Source: Actinomycetota bacterium (GTDB lineage Bacteria > Actinomycetota > Actinomycetes > Acidothermales > Acidothermaceae). From it: a stretch of 10,518 nt of DNA. A model generated the notes under the pieces. It did not search any database. It was not told the origin of the DNA and worked only from the letters and a program-made list of their open reading frames with translations. Each line of letters starts with the position of its first letter. Position 1 is the stretch's first letter. Made by a program: the position numbers and the translations under genes. The stretch spans positions 1-10,518 of the forward strand of contig PLCK01000011.1 in assembly GCA_003134755.1 (NCBI GenBank), given 5' to 3'. This document shows, piece by piece, positions 1 through 6,523 of this stretch.

Positions 1-195
1 CGGGGCATGGCCGTCGTGGCCGGCGTCGCGCTCGGACACCGTCGCCTCGAGGACACCGCCGCGGTCCTGCCTGCGACGCGGGCCTTCGAGCCCGACGCCG
101 CACGGGCCGCGCGCTACGACGAGCTCGCCGAGGAGGTTCCAGCGCTCTACGCCGAGGGCAAGAAGCGCTGGCGCCGGCTCAACCGCGATCGCTGA
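1..195 (+). CDS. FGGY-family carbohydrate kinase, C-terminal end only
   Basis: The reading frame is open from the first base of the window and stops at TGA 193-195, so only about the last 64 residues are visible. The segment GMAVVAGVALG followed by AFEPDAARAARYDELA and a closing LY...W.RLN pattern matches the C-terminal end of FGGY sugar kinases (xylulokinase, rhamnulokinase and relatives): a glycine-rich helix of the ATPase fold, then the FEPD..Y..L tail. These enzymes phosphorylate a sugar or polyol with ATP in the cytosol. The ATP and sugar sites lie upstream of the window, so the substrate cannot be stated. The methionine at base 7 is internal and not the start. The gene converges on the SDR gene with only 13 bases between the two stops. 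The family call is fairly good; the subfamily is unknown. Confidence 0.7.
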   Translation, partial: RGMAVVAGVALGHRRLEDTAAVLPATRAFEPDAARAARYDELAEEVPALYAEGKKRWRRLNRDR

Positions 196-208
196 GCGCG
201 CACCCGCA

Positions 209-973
209 CTAGAGCGGCGTGACGTAGGCGCCCTGGATGCCGCCGTCGACCATGAACGTCGACGCGGTGATGAACGAGGCGTCGTCGCTCGCGAGGAACA
301 GCGCCGCGCTCGCGATCTCCTCGGGCTCGGCGAACCGCCCCATCGGCACGTGCACGAGTCGCCGCGCGGCCCGCTCGGGGTCCTTCGCGAAGAGCTCCTG
401 GAGCAGCGGCGTGTTCACCGGCCCAGGGCAGAGGGCGTTCACGCGGATGCCCTCGCGCGCGAACTGCACGCCGAGCTCGCGACTCATCGAGAGCACGCCG
501 CCCTTGGAGGCGGTGTAGGAGATCTGGGAGGTCGCCGAGCCGAGCACCGCGACGAACGATGCCGTGTTGATGATCGACCCGCCGCCTCGGGCCTGGAGGT
601 GCGGGATGCCGTAGCGGCAGCACAGGTACACCGAGGTCAGGTTCACCTCTTGGACCCGGCGCCAGGCATCGAGCGACGTCGTGAGGATCGAGTCGTCCTC
701 GGGCGGCGAGATGCCCGCGTTGTTGAAGAGCACGTCAATGCCACCGAACGTCGCGACGGCCGAGAGGAACAGGCACTCGACGCTGCCCTCGTCCCCGACG
801 TCGACGTGGCAGAAGGACCCCCCGATCTCGTCGGCGAGCGCCTCGCCCTCGCGCACGGCGAGGTCCGCGACGACGACCCGCGCCCCTTCGGCGGCGAACC
901 GGCGCGCGCTCGCGCGACCGATGCCACTCGCTGCACCGGTGATGACCGCGACCTTGCCCTCGAGCCGATCCAT
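209..973 (-). CDS. SDR-family NAD(P)-dependent oxidoreductase, last gene of the gamma-glutamyl-amine operon
   Basis: The product has 254 residues, the usual length of a classical short-chain dehydrogenase. Visible motifs are the dinucleotide-binding TGAASGIG (about 12-19), an acidic Asp37 at the end of the second strand that usually favours NAD over NADP, NNAG (84-87), and the catalytic set Asn111, Ser139, Tyr153, Lys157 (YTASK). The start ATG at 973 is preceded by GGAGGT about 4 bases away, inside the end of the aldehyde dehydrogenase gene. The stop and start share one base (TGATG), so translation is probably coupled. Family knowledge allows oxidation of a secondary or primary alcohol or reduction of a ketone. 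In this operon I infer that it oxidises the hydroxyl of a gamma-glutamylated amino alcohol to the aldehyde used by its neighbour. An annotation as 3-oxoacyl-ACP reductase by automatic tools would be generic. Similar placement to mycobacterial Rv2857c. Confidence 0.9.
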   Translation of the reverse strand: MDRLEGKVAVITGAASGIGRASARRFAAEGARVVVADLAVREGEALADEIGGSFCHVDVGDEGSVECLFLSAVATFGGIDVLFNNAGISPPEDDSILTTSLDAWRRVQEVNLTSVYLCCRYGIPHLQARGGGSIINTASFVAVLGSATSQISYTASKGGVLSMSRELGVQFAREGIRVNALCPGPVNTPLLQELFAKDPERAARRLVHVPMGRFAEPEEIASAALFLASDDASFITASTFMVDGGIQGAYVTPL

Positions 974-2358
974 CAGACCTCCGTCGAGATGAACACGTTC
1001 TTCTCCTCGCTGAAACCGAGCAGGGCGTCCGGCCCGAGCTCGCGCCCGATGCCGGACTGCTTGAAGCCCCCGAATGGCGTGCTGTAGCGGACCGACGAGT
1101 TGGAGTTGATCGACAGGTTGCCCACCTCAAGTCCGCGCGCGACGCGCAAGGCCCGCCCGATGTCCCTGGTCCAGATTGAGCCCGACAGGCCGTAGCGCGT
1201 GTCGTTCGCGATCGCGAGCGCCTCGTCCTCGCTGCTGAAGCGCACGACCGACACCACCGGCCCGAAGATCTCCTCTTGCGTCGCGCGTCCCGTCAAGTCG
1301 CGCGGCGTGAGCACCGTCGGTGGGTACCAGTAGCCCTTGCCCGACGGGGTACTGCCCCGGAAGGCAACCTCGGCGTCGTCGACGTACGAGCGCACCCGCT
1401 CGAGCTGGGTGGACGAGATGAGGGGTCCGACCTCGCTTCGCTCGTCGGTCGGGTCGAGCACCCGCACACCCTTCACCGCGACCTCGAAGAGCTCCATGAA
1501 GCGGTCGTACGCCGTGGACTCGACCAAGAGGCGCGACCTCGCGCAGCAGTCCTGGCCCGCGTTGTCGAAGACCGCATACGGCGCCCTCGCGGCCGCGAGC
1601 TTAAGGTCCGCGTCGGCGAACACGATGTTCGGGCTCTTGCCGCCGAGCTCCAAGGTGACGCGCTTCACCTGCGTCGCGCACGCGGCCATGACCTGGCGGC
1701 CGACGGCGCCCGAGCCGGTGAAGCAGACCTTCCGCACCGCCTCGTGCGTGACGATGCGGTGCCCGACGACACTGCCCTCCCCAGGCAGCACCTGGAGCAC
1801 GCCCTCGGGCAATCCCGCCTCGAGCGCGAGGGACTCCAGCCGGATCGCGGTGAGCGGGGTCTGCTCGGCGGGCTTGAGCACGACCACGTTGCCGGCCGCG
1901 AGCGCGGGCGCGGCGCCCCACGCGGCGATCGGCATCGGGAAGTTCCACGGCACGATCACGCCGACGACCCCGAGCGGCTCACGGAAGGTGATGTCTATGC
2001 CGCCGGCAACCGGAATCTGCCGCCCGAACAGCCGCTCGGGAGCTGCCGAGTAGTAGGTCAGCACGTCGCGTACGTTGCCGGCTTCCCAGCGCGCGTTGCC
2101 GATCGTGTGGCCTGAGTTCGCGACCTCGAGTTGGGCAAGCTCTTCACCCGCGGCGTCGACGGCCTCGGCGAACCGGCGGAGCAACCTGGCCCGGTCGGCC
2201 GGTGCGACGTTGCGCCAGCTCTCGAACGCCTTGGCCGCCCGTTCGATCGCCGCATTGGTCTCGGCGACGCCGGTCTGTGTCACCGTCGTGACGACCTCGG
2301 TCGTCGCAGGATTCACCACCTCGTGCTCCACCGACAATTCACGCGCCACGCTCGTCAC
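973..2358 (-). CDS. NAD-dependent aldehyde dehydrogenase (AldC / PuuC-like)
   Basis: The product has 461 residues, on the short side for the ALDH superfamily. Motifs in order: VPWNFP (136-141) and the Lys162 region (LKPAEQTP) for NAD binding, FTGSGAVG (213-220), the general base Glu237 in LELGGKSPN, the nucleophile Cys271 in FDNAGQDC, EEIFGPVV (362-369) and PFGGFKQSGIGRE near the end. All active-site elements are present. The start is a GTG that overlaps the TGA of the upstream ligase gene in a GTGA junction of 4 bases. The nearest good Shine-Dalgarno-like run (GAGGGG) is about 12 bases away, so coupled re-initiation is likely. The enzyme should oxidise an aldehyde to the acid in the cytosol. 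From its place between a gamma-glutamyl-amine ligase and an SDR, I infer a gamma-glutamyl-aminoaldehyde as substrate. A betaine-aldehyde or other specificity cannot be excluded from sequence alone. Confidence 0.92.
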   Translation of the reverse strand: MTSVARELSVEHEVVNPATTEVVTTVTQTGVAETNAAIERAAKAFESWRNVAPADRARLLRRFAEAVDAAGEELAQLEVANSGHTIGNARWEAGNVRDVLTYYSAAPERLFGRQIPVAGGIDITFREPLGVVGVIVPWNFPMPIAAWGAAPALAAGNVVVLKPAEQTPLTAIRLESLALEAGLPEGVLQVLPGEGSVVGHRIVTHEAVRKVCFTGSGAVGRQVMAACATQVKRVTLELGGKSPNIVFADADLKLAAARAPYAVFDNAGQDCCARSRLLVESTAYDRFMELFEVAVKGVRVLDPTDERSEVGPLISSTQLERVRSYVDDAEVAFRGSTPSGKGYWYPPTVLTPRDLTGRATQEEIFGPVVSVVRFSSEDEALAIANDTRYGLSGSIWTRDIGRALRVARGLEVGNLSINSNSSVRYSTPFGGFKQSGIGRELGPDALLGFSEEKNVFISTEV

Positions 2359-3740
2359 AGCCGTTCGAATCCCCTCACACGCTCCCAGTCGGTCACCGAG
2401 CGTTCGAACGCCGCGAGCTCGACCCGGGCGTAGTTGGCATAGTGCGCCACGACCTCGTCACCGAAGGCGGTGCGTGCCAGGTCGCTCTTCTCCCACAGCT
2501 CCAACGCCTCACGCAGCGTCGTAGGGATGCGCTGGAAGTCGGCTGTGTAGGCGTTGCCCTTGAACGACGGCGGAAGCTCGAGTTCGTGTTCGACGCCGTA
2601 CAGACCCGCCGCGATCATCGCGGATACCGCGAGGTAGGGATTCGTGTCGGCCCCCGGAACGCGGTTCTCCAAGCGAACGGACGACGGTGAGTGGCCGACG
2701 ATCCGTAACGCGCAGGTGCGGTTGTCGCGCCCCCAGGCGATCGCGGTCGGCGCGAAGCTGCCCTCGACGAAACGCTTGTAGCTGTTGATGTTCGGCGCGT
2801 AGAACAGCGTCAACTCGCGCATCGCGTGCAGCTGCCCGGCGAGGAAGTGCTCGAACACGGGCGAGAATCCGTGCCGATCACCCTTGCCCTCGCCCGCAAA
2901 CACCGGCTTGCCGTCATCTTCGCGAAGAGACATGTGAATGTGGGACGAACTGCCCTCGCGCTCGTCGTACTTGGCCATGAACGTCAGGCTCATGCCCTCC
3001 TGGGCGGCAATCTCCTTCGACCCGGTCTTGTAGATGCTGTGGTTGTCACAGGTGATCAAGGCCTCGTCGAAGAGGAACGCGATCTCGTGCTGCCCGAGGT
3101 TGCATTCGCCCTTGGCCGACTCGACACGCATGCCCGCGCCGTCCATACCCTGCCGAATGCGGCGCAGCAATGGCTCCACCCGGCTGGTGCCGAGAATCGA
3201 GTAGTCGACGTTGTACTGATTGGCTGGCGTCATGTGCTGATAGCCGCGCGAGAACGCGTCTTCGTAGGTGTCGCGGAATACCATGAACTCAAGTTCGGTG
3301 CCGACCATCGCGCGCCAGCCATGTCCCTGCAAACGATCAGACTGCGCCCGCAGGATGCTGCGCGGCGCGGCGACCACGGGCTGGCCGGCGCCGTCGAGCA
3401 GGTCGCACATCAGCAGCACCGTGCCGTCGTGCCAGGGCGTCCGGCGCAGCGTCGAGAGATCGGGCCGCATGACGAAGTCGCCGTAGCCTGACTCCCACGA
3501 CGACATGGCATATCCGCCGACGGTGTTCATCTCGACGTCGACCGCGAGCAGGTAGTTGCAGCCCTCGGTGTCGTGCTCGAGAACCTCATCGAGGAAGAAC
3601 CGACCGGTCAGGCGCTTACCCTGCAGCCGGCCCTGCATGTCAGGGAGGGCAATGACGACGGTATCGATGGTTCCGGCGGCGACCCCTGTCCGGAGTTCGT
3701 CGACGGTGAGGAGCCCCTCGCGGCGGGAGCGGTCAGACAT
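2355..3740 (-). CDS. glnA4: Glutamine synthetase-like gamma-glutamyl-amine ligase (GlnA4/PuuA type)
   Basis: The product has 461 residues from ATG 3740. That start has GGGAG 6 bases upstream; another ATG at 3746 abuts the same GGGAG, and longer upstream extensions run into a hairpin region. The glutamine synthetase fold is clear: an N-terminal beta-grasp part, metal-ligand pairs Glu149/Glu151 (GTELEF) and Glu212/Glu219 (KGECNLGQHE), His267/His269 (SSSHIHMSL), Arg323 (SYKRF), and the C-terminal LENRVPGADTNPYLA. The NLYDLP-type adenylylation loop of true nitrogen-assimilating GSI is not seen, and the ammonium-side residues differ. This fits the branch that joins glutamate to an organic amine using ATP (PuuA, GlnA3, GlnA4, IpuC). 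The neighbours (permease upstream, ALDH and SDR overlapping downstream, gamma-glutamyl hydrolase nearby) support an amine-catabolic role. Whether the amine is ethanolamine, a polyamine or another compound cannot be read from the sequence. The glnA4 symbol rests on gene order and family resemblance. Confidence 0.88.
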   Translation of the reverse strand: MSDRSRREGLLTVDELRTGVAAGTIDTVVIALPDMQGRLQGKRLTGRFFLDEVLEHDTEGCNYLLAVDVEMNTVGGYAMSSWESGYGDFVMRPDLSTLRRTPWHDGTVLLMCDLLDGAGQPVVAAPRSILRAQSDRLQGHGWRAMVGTELEFMVFRDTYEDAFSRGYQHMTPANQYNVDYSILGTSRVEPLLRRIRQGMDGAGMRVESAKGECNLGQHEIAFLFDEALITCDNHSIYKTGSKEIAAQEGMSLTFMAKYDEREGSSSHIHMSLREDDGKPVFAGEGKGDRHGFSPVFEHFLAGQLHAMRELTLFYAPNINSYKRFVEGSFAPTAIAWGRDNRTCALRIVGHSPSSVRLENRVPGADTNPYLAVSAMIAAGLYGVEHELELPPSFKGNAYTADFQRIPTTLREALELWEKSDLARTAFGDEVVAHYANYARVELAAFERSVTDWERVRGFERL

Positions 3741-3792
3741 TCGCATCTCCCTGCTGTCTCGTCGTAGGAGCCATGGTCGGTGCGCGGCTGGA

Positions 3793-3830
3793 GTCCGGCG
3801 GTATGCCCACGGTGGCACATACCGCCGGAC
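3793..3830 (-). terminator. Perfect 13-bp inverted repeat between permease and ligase genes (attenuator, processing hairpin or operator)
   Basis: The left arm GTCCGGCGGTATG (3793-3805) and right arm CATACCGCCGGAC (3818-3830) are exact reverse complements around a 12-base spacer, which itself contains CCAC-G-GTGG. The repeat lies about 10 bases after the permease stop and about 53 bases before the ligase start. No U-run follows on the minus transcript, so it is not a classical intrinsic terminator, though actinobacterial terminators often lack one. It could lower or stabilise expression between the permease and the enzyme genes, or be a protein-binding dyad. The structure is certain; the role is inferred. 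Confidence 0.6.
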
Positions 3831-3839
3831 CGCTGCGCA

Positions 3840-5471
3840 CTACCCGAGCGACGAGAGTTCCGCCTCGATCGCTGCGAGCTCCTCGGCCGAACCCTGCACC
3901 TTCGGGCCCTTAAACCATTTCCGCGCCGACACCAGCCAGTAGATACCGGCGAACCCGATGACAGCGGCGACGGCGGCGGGAGCGTAGTTCCAGCTGTAGG
4001 GTCCCGTCGGCGAAAACTGCGGCAGCAACAGTGGGAAGCAGATGAGCGCCACCCAAGTGACGGCAAGCCAGCCGATCAGCGGACTCCACTTCCCCAACTG
4101 CCACGGGCCGGGAGTGAAGTTCGGCCCACGCAGACGACGCAGCAGCACCGGAATGACGTACGAGATATAGAGCCCCACCACGGCGACGGAGACGATGGCG
4201 AAGAACGCGACAGCGACGCCCTTGTGCGTGTACAACGACGGCACGCCGAGGATGAACGCGCCTACTACGGCGAACCAGATCGAGTTCGTTGGCGTACGGG
4301 TGCGCTTGTTCACCTTGTGCCAGAACCTGGATCCGGGGATCGCACCGTCGCGGGAAAACGCGTAGATCATCCGCGAGTTAGCGGTCACCGACGCCATGCC
4401 GCAGAAGAACTGCGCGACGAGGCAGATCAGGATCAAGAACTCGGCCGCGTGCCGTCCGATCGACGCGACCCACAGCACCCCCGGAGCGTTGATACCGGCG
4501 CCGGCCGCGGCTGAGTAAGTGTCGCCGCCGATGGCACCAGGGATCGCGTACGTGAGTCCGATCATCAACACGAGGCCGGCAACGACGGATACCCAGATCG
4601 AGGTCATGATGCCGCGCGGCCCGCTGGATGCGGCGTCGCGAGTTTCTTCAGTCATGTGCGCGGAGGCGTCATATCCGGTCAGGGTGTACTGCGCCATCAT
4701 CAGGCCGACGAGAACCACCCAGATCGCGTGGCCGCCGAAGTGCCAGCCGAGACCGTCGTAGTACTTCGTGAAGACGTTCGACAACGACTGGTGGTTGTGC
4801 GCGTCCGGCAGGATGAACAGCGCACCGACGATGACGACGACGCCGGTGAGGTGCCACCACACGCTGATGTCGTTCAGCCGCGCGATGACATTGACGCCCA
4901 TCGTGTTCAGGATGCCGTGCACGACGAGGACGATCGTGTAGATCACGAACAGGCTCTTGGGTGTGGGGGCGAACCCGGTTGTGAGGTTCAGGAAGAAGCC
5001 GAGGAACGTCGCCATCCCGAAGTCGATCGACGCGGTCACGGCGACCTGCCCGAGCAGGTTGAACCAGCCAGTGAACCAACTCCACACCGGAGCCTTGCCC
5101 TCAGGTGCGAGTTTCGCCGCCCAGTAGTAGAGGCCGCCGGCGGTCGGAAAGCTCGAGCACACCTCTGCCATGCCCGCGCCGACAAGCATCACCATGGCGC
5201 CCACGAAAAGCCAGCCCCAGATAATGACCCGCGGGCCGCCCGCGTACATGCCCAGGTAGTAGGTGGTGATACCGCCGGTCAGGATCGAGATGATCGTGAA
5301 CGAGACGGCGAAGTTGGAGAACCAGCCCATGCCGCGGTGCAGCTCCTGGGCGTAGCCGAGCTCGTGCAAGCGCTGCTCGTCGCGGTCGACGACCGCGAGG
5401 TCGGGCCCACGGCTCGCAGGAATGTGGGCCCCGGTTTCACTGCTGGGACGAGACTCCGTGAACTCGGACAT
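3840..5471 (-). CDS. APC-superfamily amino acid/amine permease (ACT-like, 12 TM)
   Basis: The product has 543 residues from ATG 5471, which follows an AAGGAAG Shine-Dalgarno at good spacing. The frame is open farther upstream but lacks a better site. After a hydrophilic, probably cytosolic N-terminus of about 48 residues, about 12 hydrophobic segments can be marked, near 50-75, 82-105, 126-150, 172-192, 203-222, 247-266, 288-312, 342-364, 395-412, 420-443, 465-484 and 495-515. Family hallmarks are ELGYAQEL before TM1, FAVSFTIISILTG in TM1, and DASAHMTEETRDA after TM6. These resemble the amino acid/choline transporter family (GABA and choline permeases) and related ethanolamine or amine importers. 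It sits between the gamma-glutamyl hydrolase gene and the ligase gene, so I infer that it imports the amine that the ligase then traps by glutamylation. The substrate is not determinable from sequence. Confidence 0.9.
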   Translation of the reverse strand: MSEFTESRPSSETGAHIPASRGPDLAVVDRDEQRLHELGYAQELHRGMGWFSNFAVSFTIISILTGGITTYYLGMYAGGPRVIIWGWLFVGAMVMLVGAGMAEVCSSFPTAGGLYYWAAKLAPEGKAPVWSWFTGWFNLLGQVAVTASIDFGMATFLGFFLNLTTGFAPTPKSLFVIYTIVLVVHGILNTMGVNVIARLNDISVWWHLTGVVVIVGALFILPDAHNHQSLSNVFTKYYDGLGWHFGGHAIWVVLVGLMMAQYTLTGYDASAHMTEETRDAASSGPRGIMTSIWVSVVAGLVLMIGLTYAIPGAIGGDTYSAAAGAGINAPGVLWVASIGRHAAEFLILICLVAQFFCGMASVTANSRMIYAFSRDGAIPGSRFWHKVNKRTRTPTNSIWFAVVGAFILGVPSLYTHKGVAVAFFAIVSVAVVGLYISYVIPVLLRRLRGPNFTPGPWQLGKWSPLIGWLAVTWVALICFPLLLPQFSPTGPYSWNYAPAAVAAVIGFAGIYWLVSARKWFKGPKVQGSAEELAAIEAELSSLG

Positions 5472-5580
5472 CCCGCTTCCTTCCTCGGCAAGAGGCTGGT
5501 GGCGCCGGCGTACCGCATCGGCGGTGGCGCCGGACGATGGCATCGAAACGATGGTGCGGTCTAGACGTTGGCGTGATGCG

Positions 5581-5640
5581 CAGACCGCAGGCCTTATTGG
5601 TCTGGTAGCGGACCATAGTCCGACCCGAGGGGCTCGGCAA
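5581..5640 (-). promoter_or_regulatory. Candidate promoter and overlapping operator upstream of the permease gene
   Basis: On the minus strand TTGCCG (5640-5635) is followed after 17 bases by TATGGT (5617-5612), a reasonable housekeeping-type promoter spacing. The -10 region overlaps a dyad, TGGTC-N8-GACCA (5598-5602 and 5611-5615). A second arm pair, CAGACC / GGTCTG (5581-5586 and 5599-5604), shares the same half-site, and GGAC-CATA-GTCC (5610-5621) overlaps as well. A repressor bound here would block the promoter. The leader to the permease ATG would be about 130-140 bases. This is pattern-based only. Confidence 0.4.
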
Positions 5641-5695
5641 GAGGTTGCGCGTAGCTGTTGAGACACGACTTCGGCCGCAGCCGGGAGCGAACGAA

Positions 5696-6421
5696 TCAGT
5701 GTTGCAACGCGGCAACGGTTGCGTTCCGTTGTGCGGCAAGACCGACAAAGGCGACGAACAGCCTCTGGTCGTCGAGTTGTTCCGGGTGCCACTGGACGCC
5801 GAACACGGGCGCGCCGTCGTCCGATTCGACAGCTTCCGGCGTACCGTCATCGGCTCGACCGACGATGCGCAAGCCCGGAGCGAGGTTGTCGACGGCCTGG
5901 TGGTGATGACAAGCGGTCGGTACCTCAGCACCGAGCGTCCGACCGAGCCAGCTCTCCCCGTCGAGGCTCACGCGTCGCGTGCTGAAGACCCCTGGTGACT
6001 CCTGGTGCCGCAAAGTGCCTGGTAACTCAGGCAAATGTTGCATGAGGTCGCCGCCGAGCGCGACGTTGAGCACCTGCATGCCCCGGCAGATGCCGAGCAC
6101 AGGCACGCCCTGTTTCACCGCGGCGCGCACGAGCGCCATTTCCGCGGTGTCGCGGTCGGCCCGAAACGGTCCGGCGGCCGGATGCGGCGAGGCGTCGTAG
6201 GTGCCGGGGTCGACGTCTGCGCCACCACTGATGAGGAGCCCGTCGAGTGCACGCAGCACGTCGACGACGCCAACGGCTGCCGGCGGAATGAGCACCACCG
6301 CTCCCCCACTCGCGGCGATCGCATCGGTGTACAGCGTCGACTGGATGTCGGCCAGCCTGTCCCATACCCCCCATTGCGCGGTCTCGCGATAGGTCGTGAG
6401 TCCGATGATCGGCCTGCCCAT
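5696..6421 (-). CDS. Class I glutamine amidotransferase-like gamma-glutamyl hydrolase (PuuD-like, peptidase C26)
   Basis: The product has 241 residues from ATG 6421, chosen because GGAG lies 4 bases upstream and the family begins with a PxIGLT strand directly after the start. Visible features are PIIGLTTY (4-10), SGGADVDP (65-72), the nucleophile elbow GICRGMQ with Cys112, HHHQAVD (172-178), and WHPE with His212 and Glu214 completing the Cys-His-Glu triad. Members such as E. coli PuuD hydrolyse gamma-glutamyl-GABA to glutamate and the free acid. I infer that this enzyme removes the glutamyl cap at the end of the pathway encoded downstream. It is the first gene of the apparent catabolic train but is separated from the permease by 224 bases that hold a second candidate promoter, so the two parts may be expressed separately. 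A biosynthetic amidotransferase role is less likely because no synthetase partner is seen. Confidence 0.88.
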   Translation of the reverse strand: MGRPIIGLTTYRETAQWGVWDRLADIQSTLYTDAIAASGGAVVLIPPAAVGVVDVLRALDGLLISGGADVDPGTYDASPHPAAGPFRADRDTAEMALVRAAVKQGVPVLGICRGMQVLNVALGGDLMQHLPELPGTLRHQESPGVFSTRRVSLDGESWLGRTLGAEVPTACHHHQAVDNLAPGLRIVGRADDGTPEAVESDDGAPVFGVQWHPEQLDDQRLFVAFVGLAAQRNATVAALQH

Positions 6422-6439
6422 GTCACTCCGTTCGAGGTC

Positions 6440-6475
6440 GTACCAAAAGGTACCGCAACAGACCATTACCGGTCT
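6440..6475 (-). promoter_or_regulatory. Two inverted repeats upstream of the gamma-glutamyl hydrolase gene (candidate operators)
   Basis: The 102-base gap between the helicase stop and the hydrolase start contains GTACC-AAAA-GGTAC (6440-6453) and AGACC-ATTACC-GGTCT (6460-6475). The second uses the same AGACC/GGTCT arms found upstream of the permease, although the spacing differs (6 versus 12). I do not see a convincing -35/-10 pair here; TATGGC (minus strand, near 6487-6482) and TAATGG are weak -10 candidates. The location just upstream of the first pathway gene makes an operator reasonable. Confidence 0.35.
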
Positions 6476-6523
6476 CGCACCGCCATATCTTCCGTGATCG
6501 CGAAAATCGAGGAGGGGTGGCGA

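Noticed and set aside
350..1087. Plus-strand open frame opposite the SDR and ALDH genes
   Set aside because: It is composed of an Arg/Glu-rich sequence with no motif and crosses the junction of two well-supported minus-strand genes.
2360..2385. tRNA T-arm-like GTTCGAATCCC
   Set aside because: It lies in the final codons of the ligase gene (GFERL end), and no acceptor, anticodon or D-arm can be assembled around it.
3741..3818. Longer N-terminus for the ligase starting at 3818
   Set aside because: The extra 26 residues are unlike the family, would be encoded through part of the hairpin, and a good GGGAG site lies 6 bases before ATG 3740.
4656..5564. Plus-strand open frame (302 codons) opposite the permease gene
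   Set aside because: The product is a charged, low-complexity Arg/Asp/Glu/His-rich string antisense to conserved transmembrane segments; a shadow of the permease gene.
5472..5792. Longer N-terminus for the permease starting at 5792
   Set aside because: It would overlap the end of the hydrolase gene by about 97 bases and add an Arg/Ser-rich segment. ATG 5471 has a good ribosome site.
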